From positions 1 to 64,000 of the forward strand of contig CAVVVC010000012.1 in NCBI GenBank assembly GCA_963751595.1: 64,000 nucleotides of DNA, written 5' to 3'. A model generated the notes under the pieces. That model saw nothing but the letters and a program-made list of their open reading frames with translations, made no database searches and had not been told where the DNA came from. Positions 38,501-46,042 of this stretch are shown here, piece after piece. This DNA comes from JAHEGP01 sp963751595. GTDB taxonomy: Bacteria > Pseudomonadota > Gammaproteobacteria > Pseudomonadales > JAHEGP01. Each line of letters starts with the position of its first letter. Position 1 is the first letter of the stretch. Position numbers and translations under genes: made by a program.

Positions 38501-38853
38501 CGGTCAGCGCGCCGGTCACGTTGGGCCTAATTCCCGACGCGGCGCCGGACGCGCCGACCCTAATCTCGCAAACCAGCGATTCGGTTGTCGGCGGCGTACG
38601 CAACATCAGGCTGAATTTCGATGGTCCGGCCGATCTCTCACCGACGTCGATGGGCGCTTGGTCAGTGACCCGGCTGACACTGATCCCGGACGCAGCGGTC
38701 GAAGCGTCTGAGTTGCCGGCATCGCCGAGCGCCAGCTGGTCAATCCCCGGTGACGACGACAGTGCTCGGGTGTTACCGACCGGGACGCGAATCGTCGTCT
38801 TCGTGACCGATCCGCTCGGTCGTCAGGGTGCACGTACCGAGGTCGCGTTATGA
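35527..38853 (+). CDS. Large uncharacterised protein (large operon gene 2)
   Basis: Protein of 1108 residues, one base after the stop of gene 1 (TGAGATG), so translation is coupled. There is no signal peptide. The N-terminal 110 residues look like a small beta-domain that could bind a partner (VRVANHPILGLPRLPFVLER, FLLNGSVVPPPFSINDGDE). The middle is of mixed composition. The C-terminal half has repeated beta-sandwich stretches reminiscent of fibronectin III (VAIPDTLLYSARPDATGIAW; RPTITAKRVLPEPGEPDLVV). I recognise no catalytic motif. Context suggests a structural component acting with its neighbours (inference). Confidence 0.65.
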   Translation: MAINPSNPALINLHALYVDSTDSHAQKGAHVRVANHPILGLPRLPFVLERADVPNQVISRLHLREDAVFLLNGSVVPPPFSINDGDEVVVRLPSGTANYPIWAELIADPGSRQTDPIFERPTPTLDPRFRIPSVVADRLPRRRLPLPAASNASAMTVDAYLPSAIGISAYLGQRNNAPFAFAGPGLRELHARGRGTIVGVRWINGMDAQKIQFRVVDVLNLPHQGGARYLSLSNWESLCNQRRNNQSPHRRPLQDTSGAPAPGAAPGFSVAEENDRVGSFFASIKGPLNELINLPTAQIAQMTTRDMTDAAGNSISADGNASLRLPTLSLVMQSLSDPGMASYMGYKTLDLAPRDFDPDGLVFYRLTGIFARPTAYPTIPEDGELSPMDIAVLTLRNVIEQMPSVTLDQLMADYDQLVKGFLAERGISYEPGALNDRSYIRTCALGVADGRAPLLPVRKPLLDEPQHRDWLPAPINAPIRNTETGVNNLIAGATMAAGRRQPPAGGAWTSLNAQVDENQPWKALIAPGRPEPDRFADDPGADPPQSFIADASTGAGEFTHHVAQQDRFGRYSNWGARQGVAGPRPKPPRPVVLATYAQPALDSGSHSGEITATVPLPDEDALAPGAFPLLRAELTATLDGQPVPFLTLNSAVSGAIALPHPPGTPAGTPANIGLRETFAGPALANGSSHKMRITAVWVDAVGQPSEVSEPAILTLLDPYPPPQVAIPDTLLYSARPDATGIAWVERSWPLAGNAAYAVYYADENRLRSHLRDSEVATDTTLLANLEAEDDPAARATLLRANQSRFPATLFERLKEAIDIDGGQATFRHALSGSLRVLSGYKIVAENPDNAVRPDLSTVDTVFYGVPNSDPPQRPTITAKRVLPEPGEPDLVVEVTVTLRTGVTEARLARIRRTRSAVVDALRNPVIGTALFGPVDPDTGLQTATFRDVGSALIAPAARFAAFVNYSWIAEAQGAPEPGSTATPRTVEGRWSPVSAPVTLGLIPDAAPDAPTLISQTSDSVVGGVRNIRLNFDGPADLSPTSMGAWSVTRLTLIPDAAVEASELPASPSASWSIPGDDDSARVLPTGTRIVVFVTDPLGRQGARTEVAL

Positions 38854-38865
38854 GGAGGTATCGCA

Positions 38866-41800
38866 ATGGCTGATCTGTCACCGGCACCGAGCAGTTTGGG
38901 GTTCGCCTCGCCAGCGCTGGGGCCCTGGTTTCAGCAATCTTCGGGCAGCGATAGCGATCTAGCAACACCGTTAGCCGCGCCGGACGAAGACCTCTCCTGT
39001 GGTCTGACGCTGCCGAATTCAGCGATCTGGCTGGCACCGGCCGGTGGCACGCTATCGTTCCTGATTGCGACCGCAAGCCGACCCAAGCCGCTGGCCGATT
39101 TGCGCCGGGCGGACGGTAGACAGGCGTTTGCCGACGACGCGCTGATCGTACTGTTCCGCTTGCTGCCCGAAGTCGCGCAACGGCTTGGGGTGCTGGCCCA
39201 CGGCGCCCCGCGACCTGACAGTGCGTCGGCCGCGGTCGCTGGTACCGCAACGCGCCCGATCATCGATCGCCTGGCCTTCGAGATTCCGGGTAGTGAGGTT
39301 TCGACCATCGCGGCGCTGCAAGCAATCCTGCCCAACAATGGCGCTGCCGATCTGAATCAGTCGATGGCCGCACTCAGCGATGATGCCCGCAAGGCGGCCT
39401 ACGTTGGGCTCGGCGTCGGCAGCACTTCGCTGACCAATGCGGCGCGCCCGGCGACGATTCTGCGGCGGCCAGAAAAGGACGGTAACCGCTTACTCGAAAA
39501 CCGCAGCGGTGGCGATCTGGTTGGCAAGCTCTGGGCCTTCGACATCCACGGCCGCGCATTCGATGCTGGCGCCTGGGCCGCGATCCTGAATCATTTGGCG
39601 ACAGTACCCTGGGACAACCTGTGGGCCGCTTCAGCCTCGGCGCGTCAGCGCACTGCGGCGGTGGACAACGCACAAACGGTGCAACTGGTGAATGCCCACG
39701 AGGGCCCGCTGGACAGTGACATCGCCACGCGTATCAGCGGCAATCTGACCGATTTGACTCAGGTCGGCAGCACCGGTCATGTCTATCGGGCCGGCACCAG
39801 CCCGGCGATTGGTTTCTCATCAGCCAGCGACGCCGACACCGATACCGCGCCGCTGGCTCGACTCGCGCCTTTACCGACAGGGCCGTACGCGACGCTCGGC
39901 TCGGCAACACCGTTTGCCGGGTGGACCGGGAGCGGCACGCCCGCTCCACTGGGTCGCGATTTCCAGCGCATCGCGATCGTCGATATCGAGCATCAGGTCA
40001 CCGGGCTCAAACGGGCGGCCGGATCAGCCCAAGCGAGCCCAAGACGCCGCGTGACGGCCCACGCCAACACCGCCAACCCGGTATTTCTGCCTCGTGCCGA
40101 TGACGTTGCCAGCGCGGTCGCTGCGGTGTTCCAAGAGGCCGGCGCGACGGTCGATATGATCGCACCTGAGCTCGATCGTTATTGGGGCCCGCAAACCGCA
40201 GCGACGCTGCCCACTGATGACCCTTTTGATGCGAGTTTCGACTCACCGACGCCTGAGGCGCACACGTTGATCGGCTCCGGTAGCACGACGGGCAGCACCG
40301 CGACCGACCAACGCATCGTCATCAGCTTTCCGGCCAGCACTTTCCCGCCAAGCGGTTGGCTGCGGGTCTATCCCCACGGCCGCGACACCGACACCGGGCG
40401 GCGCTTCCGCATGGATGGCGGTGTCGCGCTGTGCGACGCGACCGGTGGCGCGCAGGTGCTGGTGCTGCTGCCCAACGGAGAGGCCGGTGACGGTACCGCG
40501 GATGGCACTGAGGTCAGCTTTGACCTGACCTTGTCGACGGGCGCCGGAAGCCGTTTCTACGCTGACGTCCGGGTCCCCCGCCCAGCGGTTACTGAGACAC
40601 CGGCGGCGCTCGCTGTTACGGCGCTGGGCAGTCGAACCCTGTTCTGTCCAGAACAGGGCGCCGCGATCAGTGCCGGTAGCAACGCACTGCAACCCGGCCA
40701 AGGCGTTTTCGCCATCGACGACAGCGGCGCGACGCCGGTCTTTCATGCGATCGACACCGCGAGCTTACGACCCGCTGATCTCAGCAATAGCGCATTGGAT
40801 AATATCGCTGGCGCCGACGATCGCATCATCACCCAAGACCCAGCCTTTGTGCAGACACCGATCGGCACCTACCCAGCGAGTGCGAGCGGCGGAGCGGTTT
40901 CGGTCAACAATGGATCGTTTCACTCCGGCGCGACGGCGCAAGAGATCTACGATTTCATCGCCCACGACCGCAATGGCAACACCGGGGTGGTCGCGGCGCT
41001 GTCAGCCCGCGAACCTTGGCACGAGGCCTGGCCGGTGTCGCAGGGTCACCCGGGCGTCAATGCTGCGCCGGAGATCCACGCCGAAGGCGTATCGGTTGCT
41101 GGCCCAGCGGCCGATGCGCTACGACTGCTGATGCGCGAACGCCGCGCCAGCGATTTGCAGGACTTCATCAGTTTCGTCGGACAACCGTTCACCGCCGCGA
41201 CGGCACCGACGGCCGCCGGGGTGTTCACGGCGTTTCTCGAGACCGCGGCCAAGGGCACGCACGGCGAGATCATTACCGATGCTTACAACTTTGCGCAGAC
41301 CTGGGACCAGATCAAGAGCGCGTTGAACGGTGTGTTATCCGGGCTCGGCACCAACGTCGATGCATTGATCGATAGCGCAAACTTCGATGACGACGTCGCC
41401 GCAGCGGCGATGGACCGTCTTCATGACAAGGCAAAAAACGGGGTCCGAGGTTTTGCCCGCGCCGCACTGGCGGCCATATCGCGCGCCGAAGATCTGATCT
41501 GCCTGCACAGTCATGCCTTGGACGCCGAGAGCTGGGACGGCGAAGGCAGCGAGGACAACATTGCGCTGTTGACAGCGATCACCACCCGACTCGCGGCAAA
41601 CCCGGCGCTGCATTGCTTGCTGATTTTTCCTGAGAGCCATCTTCCCTCGCGCAACACTAAGCTGAACCAAGTTCGCAAAGCGGCGATCCAGGGCGCGATC
41701 CAGGCGCTGCAAAGCGCTGATTTAAGCCGGATCGCGATCGCAACACCGATCGCCGGCCCAGGGCGCAAGCACCATATGGCAAGCACGACGCTGATCGTCG

Positions 41801-42198
41801 ATGATGCCTTCATGGTGACCGGCGCCGCGCACGGCTGGCGGCGCGGCTTGGTGTTCGACAGTGCGATCAGTGCCTCGCTGTTCGACGAGCGTCTGGTTGG
41901 CGGGCGCCCGCAGGAGATCTTCAACGCACGCCGTCAGCTGCTGGGGGCGCTGTTGGGAATCGGCACCAACTTCGTCCCGGAAACCGCGGCAGACCTGGTC
42001 GCTGCCGCAAAACGCCAGAACACCGGTGGCGGCTTTGGCAGGCTTAAGCCCGGCGCGTTCCCAGCGGCGACCGACACGACACCGAGCGCTGAGCGCGTAA
42101 TCTGGAACCCATCACCGAGCCGCTCGCATGACTGGGTTGCGGCGATTGCGGGGCTATCCGGTGATCAATTGACCGAGTTTGAAAATGGAACCCGCTAG
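38866..42198 (+). CDS. Large uncharacterised protein with degenerate PLD-like C-terminal motif (large operon gene 3)
   Basis: Protein of 1110 residues, 12 bases after gene 2, with GAGGAGG as ribosome site. There is no signal peptide. Most of the sequence is unrecognised. Around residues 880-1000 a PLD-like half-domain can be read: AALAAISRAEDLICLHSHAL, LLIFPESHLPS, then HHMASTTLIVDDAFMVTG and a segment aligned with the RS..DSE part of PLDs (WRRGLVFDSAISASLFDE). The HxK catalytic pair is not in place: the aligned positions are Ala and Thr, with a His-His two residues before. It may be a structural or altered-activity PLD domain. Function unknown. Confidence 0.65.
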   Translation: MADLSPAPSSLGFASPALGPWFQQSSGSDSDLATPLAAPDEDLSCGLTLPNSAIWLAPAGGTLSFLIATASRPKPLADLRRADGRQAFADDALIVLFRLLPEVAQRLGVLAHGAPRPDSASAAVAGTATRPIIDRLAFEIPGSEVSTIAALQAILPNNGAADLNQSMAALSDDARKAAYVGLGVGSTSLTNAARPATILRRPEKDGNRLLENRSGGDLVGKLWAFDIHGRAFDAGAWAAILNHLATVPWDNLWAASASARQRTAAVDNAQTVQLVNAHEGPLDSDIATRISGNLTDLTQVGSTGHVYRAGTSPAIGFSSASDADTDTAPLARLAPLPTGPYATLGSATPFAGWTGSGTPAPLGRDFQRIAIVDIEHQVTGLKRAAGSAQASPRRRVTAHANTANPVFLPRADDVASAVAAVFQEAGATVDMIAPELDRYWGPQTAATLPTDDPFDASFDSPTPEAHTLIGSGSTTGSTATDQRIVISFPASTFPPSGWLRVYPHGRDTDTGRRFRMDGGVALCDATGGAQVLVLLPNGEAGDGTADGTEVSFDLTLSTGAGSRFYADVRVPRPAVTETPAALAVTALGSRTLFCPEQGAAISAGSNALQPGQGVFAIDDSGATPVFHAIDTASLRPADLSNSALDNIAGADDRIITQDPAFVQTPIGTYPASASGGAVSVNNGSFHSGATAQEIYDFIAHDRNGNTGVVAALSAREPWHEAWPVSQGHPGVNAAPEIHAEGVSVAGPAADALRLLMRERRASDLQDFISFVGQPFTAATAPTAAGVFTAFLETAAKGTHGEIITDAYNFAQTWDQIKSALNGVLSGLGTNVDALIDSANFDDDVAAAAMDRLHDKAKNGVRGFARAALAAISRAEDLICLHSHALDAESWDGEGSEDNIALLTAITTRLAANPALHCLLIFPESHLPSRNTKLNQVRKAAIQGAIQALQSADLSRIAIATPIAGPGRKHHMASTTLIVDDAFMVTGAAHGWRRGLVFDSAISASLFDERLVGGRPQEIFNARRQLLGALLGIGTNFVPETAADLVAAAKRQNTGGGFGRLKPGAFPAATDTTPSAERVIWNPSPSRSHDWVAAIAGLSGDQLTEFENGTR

Positions 42199-42218
42199 CG
42201 TCGCAACGCTTGGTGAAG

Positions 42219-42370
42219 AAATTTCTGAACATGGTATTTGTCATGGTATTGCCGCCTGTGCAGAAAATTAAGCCATTGATATTAAATCGAAAAAATGGCT
42301 TGTTTACAATCGAGTGGGAGTGACCGGTACTGGCAGGTAAAGACTGGCACTGGCTGGCAACAACAGGCAT
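42219..42370 (+). repeat. CATGGTAT-family repeat (copy C), right of the large operon
   Basis: ATTTCTGAACATGGTATTTG, TCATGGTATTGCC, AAGCCATTGATATT, TTTACAATCGAGTGGGAGTG and repeated CTGGCA motifs, in the same order and strand as the copy at 25674. It starts 20 bases after the stop of the third large gene, so copies B and C bracket the large operon. The remaining 42371-42597 stretch holds no recognised gene. Confidence 0.85.
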
Positions 42371-42597
42371 CTAACTGCTCGTTCTGCGAACCCCACTGTG
42401 TGGTGAATGGGGCAGCCCGGATATCATTCCCCAGTGGTATTGTTTCATCGCCATCGTGCTGCAGCACACCTTTTGGGTACTGATTACCCGGGCTGGCGAG
42501 CTTTTTCACTCCGCGAAGATAGCGTTCTTTGACTGTGGCAGAGGCTTTGCACCTCAATGCCGACCATTTGGCCGTTGGATTTCAGATAATCCAGGGA

Positions 42598-42963
42598 TTA
42601 TTCGTCAATCGCCATTTTCATCTTGCATGCAACTTTCTTCAGTCGCTTATCGCCTGTCCAGAGCCTGGCATTTTCCGCCAACGCGGTTGCAGCAAGTAGA
42701 TGGATATCAATGTATCCGACTCCCAGTCCCATCAGGTGATTACGTTCGATAAAGTGCAGTGCCTCTGCTGGAGACGCGACCGGTGACTGTGGAAGGTCAT
42801 TGAGAAGTCTGAGAATTTCATCGCGTTTGCGCAAGTTTCCGCATGCCAGTTCACCTATGACAAAGGGGTGTGTCAGTACCTGGCTTCGGTCAAGTAAATC
42901 AGCAAGCCGGGTATCGCCGGAGCGCAGATGGTCGATCCAGATCGATGTATCGACCAGGATCAT
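42598..42963 (-). CDS. vapC: VapC-type PIN-domain toxin
   Basis: PIN-domain ribonuclease of 121 residues. The acidic metal-binding residues are seen in ILVDTSIWIDHL (Asp5), FVIGELACGNL (Glu), YIDIHLLAATAL (Asp) and LWTGDKRL (Asp). VapC toxins cleave tRNA or rRNA. The start overlaps the vapB stop by four bases (ATGA). Confidence 0.9.
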   Translation of the reverse strand: MILVDTSIWIDHLRSGDTRLADLLDRSQVLTHPFVIGELACGNLRKRDEILRLLNDLPQSPVASPAEALHFIERNHLMGLGVGYIDIHLLAATALAENARLWTGDKRLKKVACKMKMAIDE

Positions 42964-43160
42964 TTTGCTGGATCGGACTGGCGACGAGGTATTGGTTTCA
43001 GTTGCTGCTCGCTTCCTCCCAGTCGCGCCAACCGGCGTGCGCTTTCTCGCTCAATAAGGGCGCGCAGCCCCTCTCGAACGAGTGTAACTTTCTCGCTCAC
43101 CCCGGTAATCCGCTGAGCCTCTGCCAGCAATTGGTCATCGATGTTCAGTGTGGTTCTCAT
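42960..43160 (-). CDS. vapB: VapB-type antitoxin (ribbon-helix-helix)
   Basis: Antitoxin of 66 residues. The N-terminal ribbon-helix-helix MRTTLNIDDQLLAEAQRITG binds DNA, and the C-terminal tail rich in Arg and Pro should wrap VapC. It is encoded upstream of, and overlaps, vapC. Confidence 0.88.
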   Translation of the reverse strand: MRTTLNIDDQLLAEAQRITGVSEKVTLVREGLRALIERESARRLARLGGSEQQLKPIPRRQSDPAK

Positions 43161-43195
43161 GAGTAATCTCTCCCATCAAAAGGCATTAATTATTA

Positions 43196-43207
43196 CATCA
43201 TATGATG
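43196..43207 (-). promoter_or_regulatory. Palindrome upstream of vapBC, probable operator
   Basis: CATCATATGATG, a perfect 12-base palindrome 36-47 bases upstream of the vapB start in an AT-rich stretch. Its size and position suit VapB-VapC autorepression. Confidence 0.45.
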
Positions 43208-43340
43208 ATAAATTGGATGCTATGATTGCGCAAGGGCATGTTGTTGAGCAACGCTTGAGCTACAGAGATCTGTAGCGAAACCTGGCAGGGTCTGCCGGTT
43301 GGCCGCAAAAGGGTTGTGATTTTCAGTGACAACTAGCAAC

Positions 43341-43450
43341 GATTTCTGAACAGGGTATTTTTCATGGTATGTTCTGCGCGTTGCAAGGCAGAAAGCATCG
43401 ATACCAAGAGGGGAAAATTAATACTGGCATGGTATCGGGTAGCTTGAGCT
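43341..43450 (+). repeat. CATGGTAT-family repeat, short form (copy D)
   Basis: CGATTTCTGAACAGGGTATTT, TTCATGGTAT, then GCATCGATACCAAGAGG and ACTGGCATGGTATCGGG. It has the family head plus the alternative second half shared with the copy at 24702. Confidence 0.65.
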
Positions 43451-43515
43451 AACGGTGCGCCGGAGCATTCCGGAAACCCGCTATACCTGCTGCGCATGGG
43501 TTACGCTTGGTTATT

Positions 43516-43812
43516 TCACAGATGGTGATGTGGATCCTGGCGGCCATGTAGTACACGGATGATTTCGACCCTGTTGGCGGTCACACGGTAAAACAGGGTA
43601 TGGCTTTCTATAGGGAGGCTTCTGGTGTCTGGCAGGAGTTCGGGGCGCTCGATGCCTATAAGTGGTTGGTCAGTCAGCAACCAGAATTGGTTCTTTATAG
43701 TGGACAGGTAGCTTTCGGATTGCGCCTGTCCCCACTGTCGCAGGCCGTATTGGTATATGTCCTTGAGGTCATTTTTAGCGGCTGGCGCAATGACAAGCTG
43801 ATGGGATGCCAA
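43516..43812 (-). CDS. parE: ParE-type toxin, module 1
   Basis: RelE/ParE-fold toxin of 98 residues: LVIAPAAKNDLKDIYQYGLR, the WGQAQSESYL helix, a LPIESHTLFYRV strand and terminal VEIIRVLHGRQDP. ParE toxins of this type poison DNA gyrase. It lies five bases downstream of its antitoxin gene. Confidence 0.88.
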   Translation of the reverse strand: MASHQLVIAPAAKNDLKDIYQYGLRQWGQAQSESYLSTIKNQFWLLTDQPLIGIERPELLPDTRSLPIESHTLFYRVTANRVEIIRVLHGRQDPHHHL

Positions 43813-43817
43813 GAGGG

Positions 43818-44075
43818 TCAGCTCTTGATATCGCCAAACAATGTGTCGAGCGCCGCTTTTGATTCGATTGCGATACCTTCTGCACGGTCTAGTTGGTCTG
43901 CTCCCACTTTTAGTTGCTCACGTAGTCGAGTCAGTTTGATCTCGTGAATCCAGTCTTCATGGGTTTCCATAAAACGGAGCGCTTCACGGATGACTTCGCT
44001 GGCATTATTGTACAAGCCGGTTTTCACTTTGGCTTTAACGCGAGATTCCAGTTCGGGAGTGAGTGAAATATGCAT
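43818..44075 (-). CDS. parD: ParD-type antitoxin, module 1
   Basis: Antitoxin of 85 residues with an N-terminal ribbon-helix-helix (ISLTPELESRVKAKVKTGLY, NNASEVIREALR), followed by a toxin-binding helical tail. It is encoded just before parE. Confidence 0.88.
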   Translation of the reverse strand: MHISLTPELESRVKAKVKTGLYNNASEVIREALRFMETHEDWIHEIKLTRLREQLKVGADQLDRAEGIAIESKAALDTLFGDIKS

Positions 44076-44120
44076 AATGGCCTCCAGGTGCGAGCTCTTG
44101 CACCAAGAATGCTAGGTCGA

Positions 44121-44147
44121 AATACAAAGTTTGTCAATGTTTGTATT
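44121..44147 (-). promoter_or_regulatory. Inverted repeat upstream of parDE module 1, probable operator
   Basis: AATACAAA at 44121-44128 and TTTGTATT at 44140-44147, perfect 8-base arms with an 11-base spacer, 46-72 bases upstream of the parD start. Confidence 0.5.
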
Positions 44148-44199
44148 GGCTGACCGAAGATCTCAGGAGTTGCTGTGTTACGGCGTTCATCCAGGCATG

Positions 44200-44380
44200 T
44201 TTTCGAGCATGGTATTATCAATCAGGTGGAATATAATTCATTGAAAATAAGAGACCATAATTGCTCGCTTACAACCGAGTGGGAGGCGGCCAGATCTGGC
44301 ACTGACAGGCATCGGCATGCAGTCATTAATGGTATAGATCGTGGTATTGCTGTGCTCAATATTCGCGTGGTGATCCAGTG
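44200..44380 (+). repeat. CATGGTAT-family repeat (copy E), diverged
   Basis: TTTTCGAGCATGGTATTATC, ATTCATTGAAAATAAGAGA, TTACAACCGAGTGGGAGGCG, CCAGATCTGGCACTG, CAGGCATCGGCATGCAG, then ATGGTATAGATCGTGGTATTG and a GTGATCCAGT tail. The last parts are shared with the long copies at 48336 and 50372. Confidence 0.7.
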
Positions 44381-44436
44381 GGGCTGTGGACTTTAGCTGT
44401 AACGCTCCCCGGCCGCGAACCGACCACTACCGAGGT

Positions 44437-44676
44437 TTATTTCACCAGTGGCTTCCAGTGTATGAAACCGAACAACATGGTCTGCACAAAGTGATGGCCC
44501 ATTGAGCCGCCCGCCGCCTGCATAACATCCTTTTTCAAAAAAAACTCAAAAACATGGGCGATTAGCAGGGCAATAAACAACCACACTATCCACTGGCTGA
44601 TTTGAGTCCCGGGGTTCAACAGCGCTGCGACTATCAGCGCCACGTAGAGAACGGAGGTGATCACTTTTGCTGACAT
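44437..44676 (-). CDS. Small membrane protein, DUF1145-like
   Basis: Protein of 79 residues with two membrane helices (VLYVALIVAALL; WIVWLFIALLIAHVFEFFL) and a C-terminal HFVQTMLFGFIHWKPL. The layout matches small DUF1145-type inner-membrane proteins of unknown function. It is co-oriented with the LysR regulator pseudogene but separated from it by 190 bases in which I see nothing. Confidence 0.6.
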   Translation of the reverse strand: MSAKVITSVLYVALIVAALLNPGTQISQWIVWLFIALLIAHVFEFFLKKDVMQAAGGSMGHHFVQTMLFGFIHWKPLVK

Positions 44677-44866
44677 GTTTTTAAATCCTTAGTTAATTTG
44701 AATCGCGTGTTTTTTACGCCGGAAAATAACACCGGTGGTTTCCAGCTTGCAATACAAGCCCCAATCCAGCAATACCCGCCTGGCCGCCGACGGCAAGCGC
44801 CGGGCGCTGGTTCTCCGATTCCTCGAACCCACAGGCAGGCGACAGCTTGCATTCCCGGTGCCGGGG

Positions 44867-45796
44867 TCAGTCACCGCAGATAGCCGCCATTTCGGTTCTG
44901 ACACAAGCGACGAAGTTATTCACGATCCGGCTGTGGCATGCTGGCCGCGTCATCAGTACCGATACTTTCCATGGTGGCGTGTCTTCGATGGGTAGCTCGA
45001 CCAGGTGGCCGTCATTGACTTCGCGGGCAAACAGAAACGCGGGGCCAGCGATGATATAATCCGTGCCCATCGCGATGGTTTTTAGCACCGTATAACTGTT
45101 GGTGGCGACACTCCGCTTTTCTGCCACCAATCGCTTTTCTTTTATCCAGTGCAGGGTCTCGGATGGTATTTGCGGTCCAGCCAGTGGGAACTCCTTGAGT
45201 TTCATCAGCCAGTTTTTCATTTCCAGTACCGGGTGATCCCCACGAACAAAAAATGCGACTCGCATGTCTCTGGTGTCCAGCACCTCGACTTCCATACCTG
45301 TCACCCGCGCGAACGCGCCTACCGCCACATCGGCATCGCCATTGCGCATACACTCCAGCATTTTGTCTGGGGTGTATACGTCGATCTGAAGGTTCACGCC
45401 CGGGTGCTGCTGCAGGAAACGCAAGCCGGCGTTGGGAAGAATGCCCTGCTCGACAACGGGGCCACAGATCACCCGGATTTCACCCAATTCGGCCCCCGCC
45501 AGGAGCCTGACTTCACTATCGAAGGCCTGCTACTCCCGCAGCATGGCTTTCGACCGCAGATAGAGCTCATGCCCGAGCGGGGTGGCTTCCAAGCCCTTCG
45601 CAGACCTGATGAAGGGCTTCTCACCAAGTCGGGATTCCAGGCTGTTCAGATGGGCTGTCAATGCGGGCTGGGAAATGTGCAGCTTCTCGGCGGCACCGGT
45701 CACAGACCCGATCTCGTACAGGGCGACCAACTGTTTGATTTGCTTTGCGTCCAAAATGTCGTGATCCGGAATCGGCAGGCCATAATAAAATATCAT
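44867..45796 (-). pseudogene. LysR-family regulator interrupted by an in-frame amber codon
   Basis: The N-terminal LysR helix-turn-helix is intact (QLVALYEIGSVTGAAEKLHI, SQPALTAHLNSLESRLG). The frame then stops at TAG (45530-45532) after AMLRE. In the same frame it continues QAFDSEVRLLAGAELGEI and a complete substrate-binding domain (VICGPVVEQGILPNAG to the end). A single substitution, for example from CAG or TGG, explains the break. The gene is divergent from the DUF1254 gene, the usual LysR-target layout. Confidence 0.8.
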
Positions 45797-46042
45797 AGAT
45801 AAAACAACAAAATACTATTTCCGCTGATGGCGCTCAGTTGCTAGCTTCACCCTTCAGTTGGTCCGATCCGGCTAACGGATCGTCACAATAACAACCTACA
45901 GGCCAATTACGGGCAAAGGAGAGGGGGTAAGGGACGAAGACAACTGCGAAACCTGATTTTCGGTACCACGCTGGCAATTCTGGCGCTCACCGGCCATGCG
46001 GAAGCGGAAAAGGAAACCCACTGGCGCGAGGAATTCGCCTAC

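Noticed and set aside
26646..42198. Contractile injection system or prophage tail operon
   Set aside because: No sheath, tube, baseplate spike or AAA ATPase genes are seen; the OmpA-like domain alone is not enough.
42371..42597. Minus-strand frame overlapping repeat copy C
   Set aside because: Much of it lies within the repeat, and the remainder has no recognisable domain or ribosome site.
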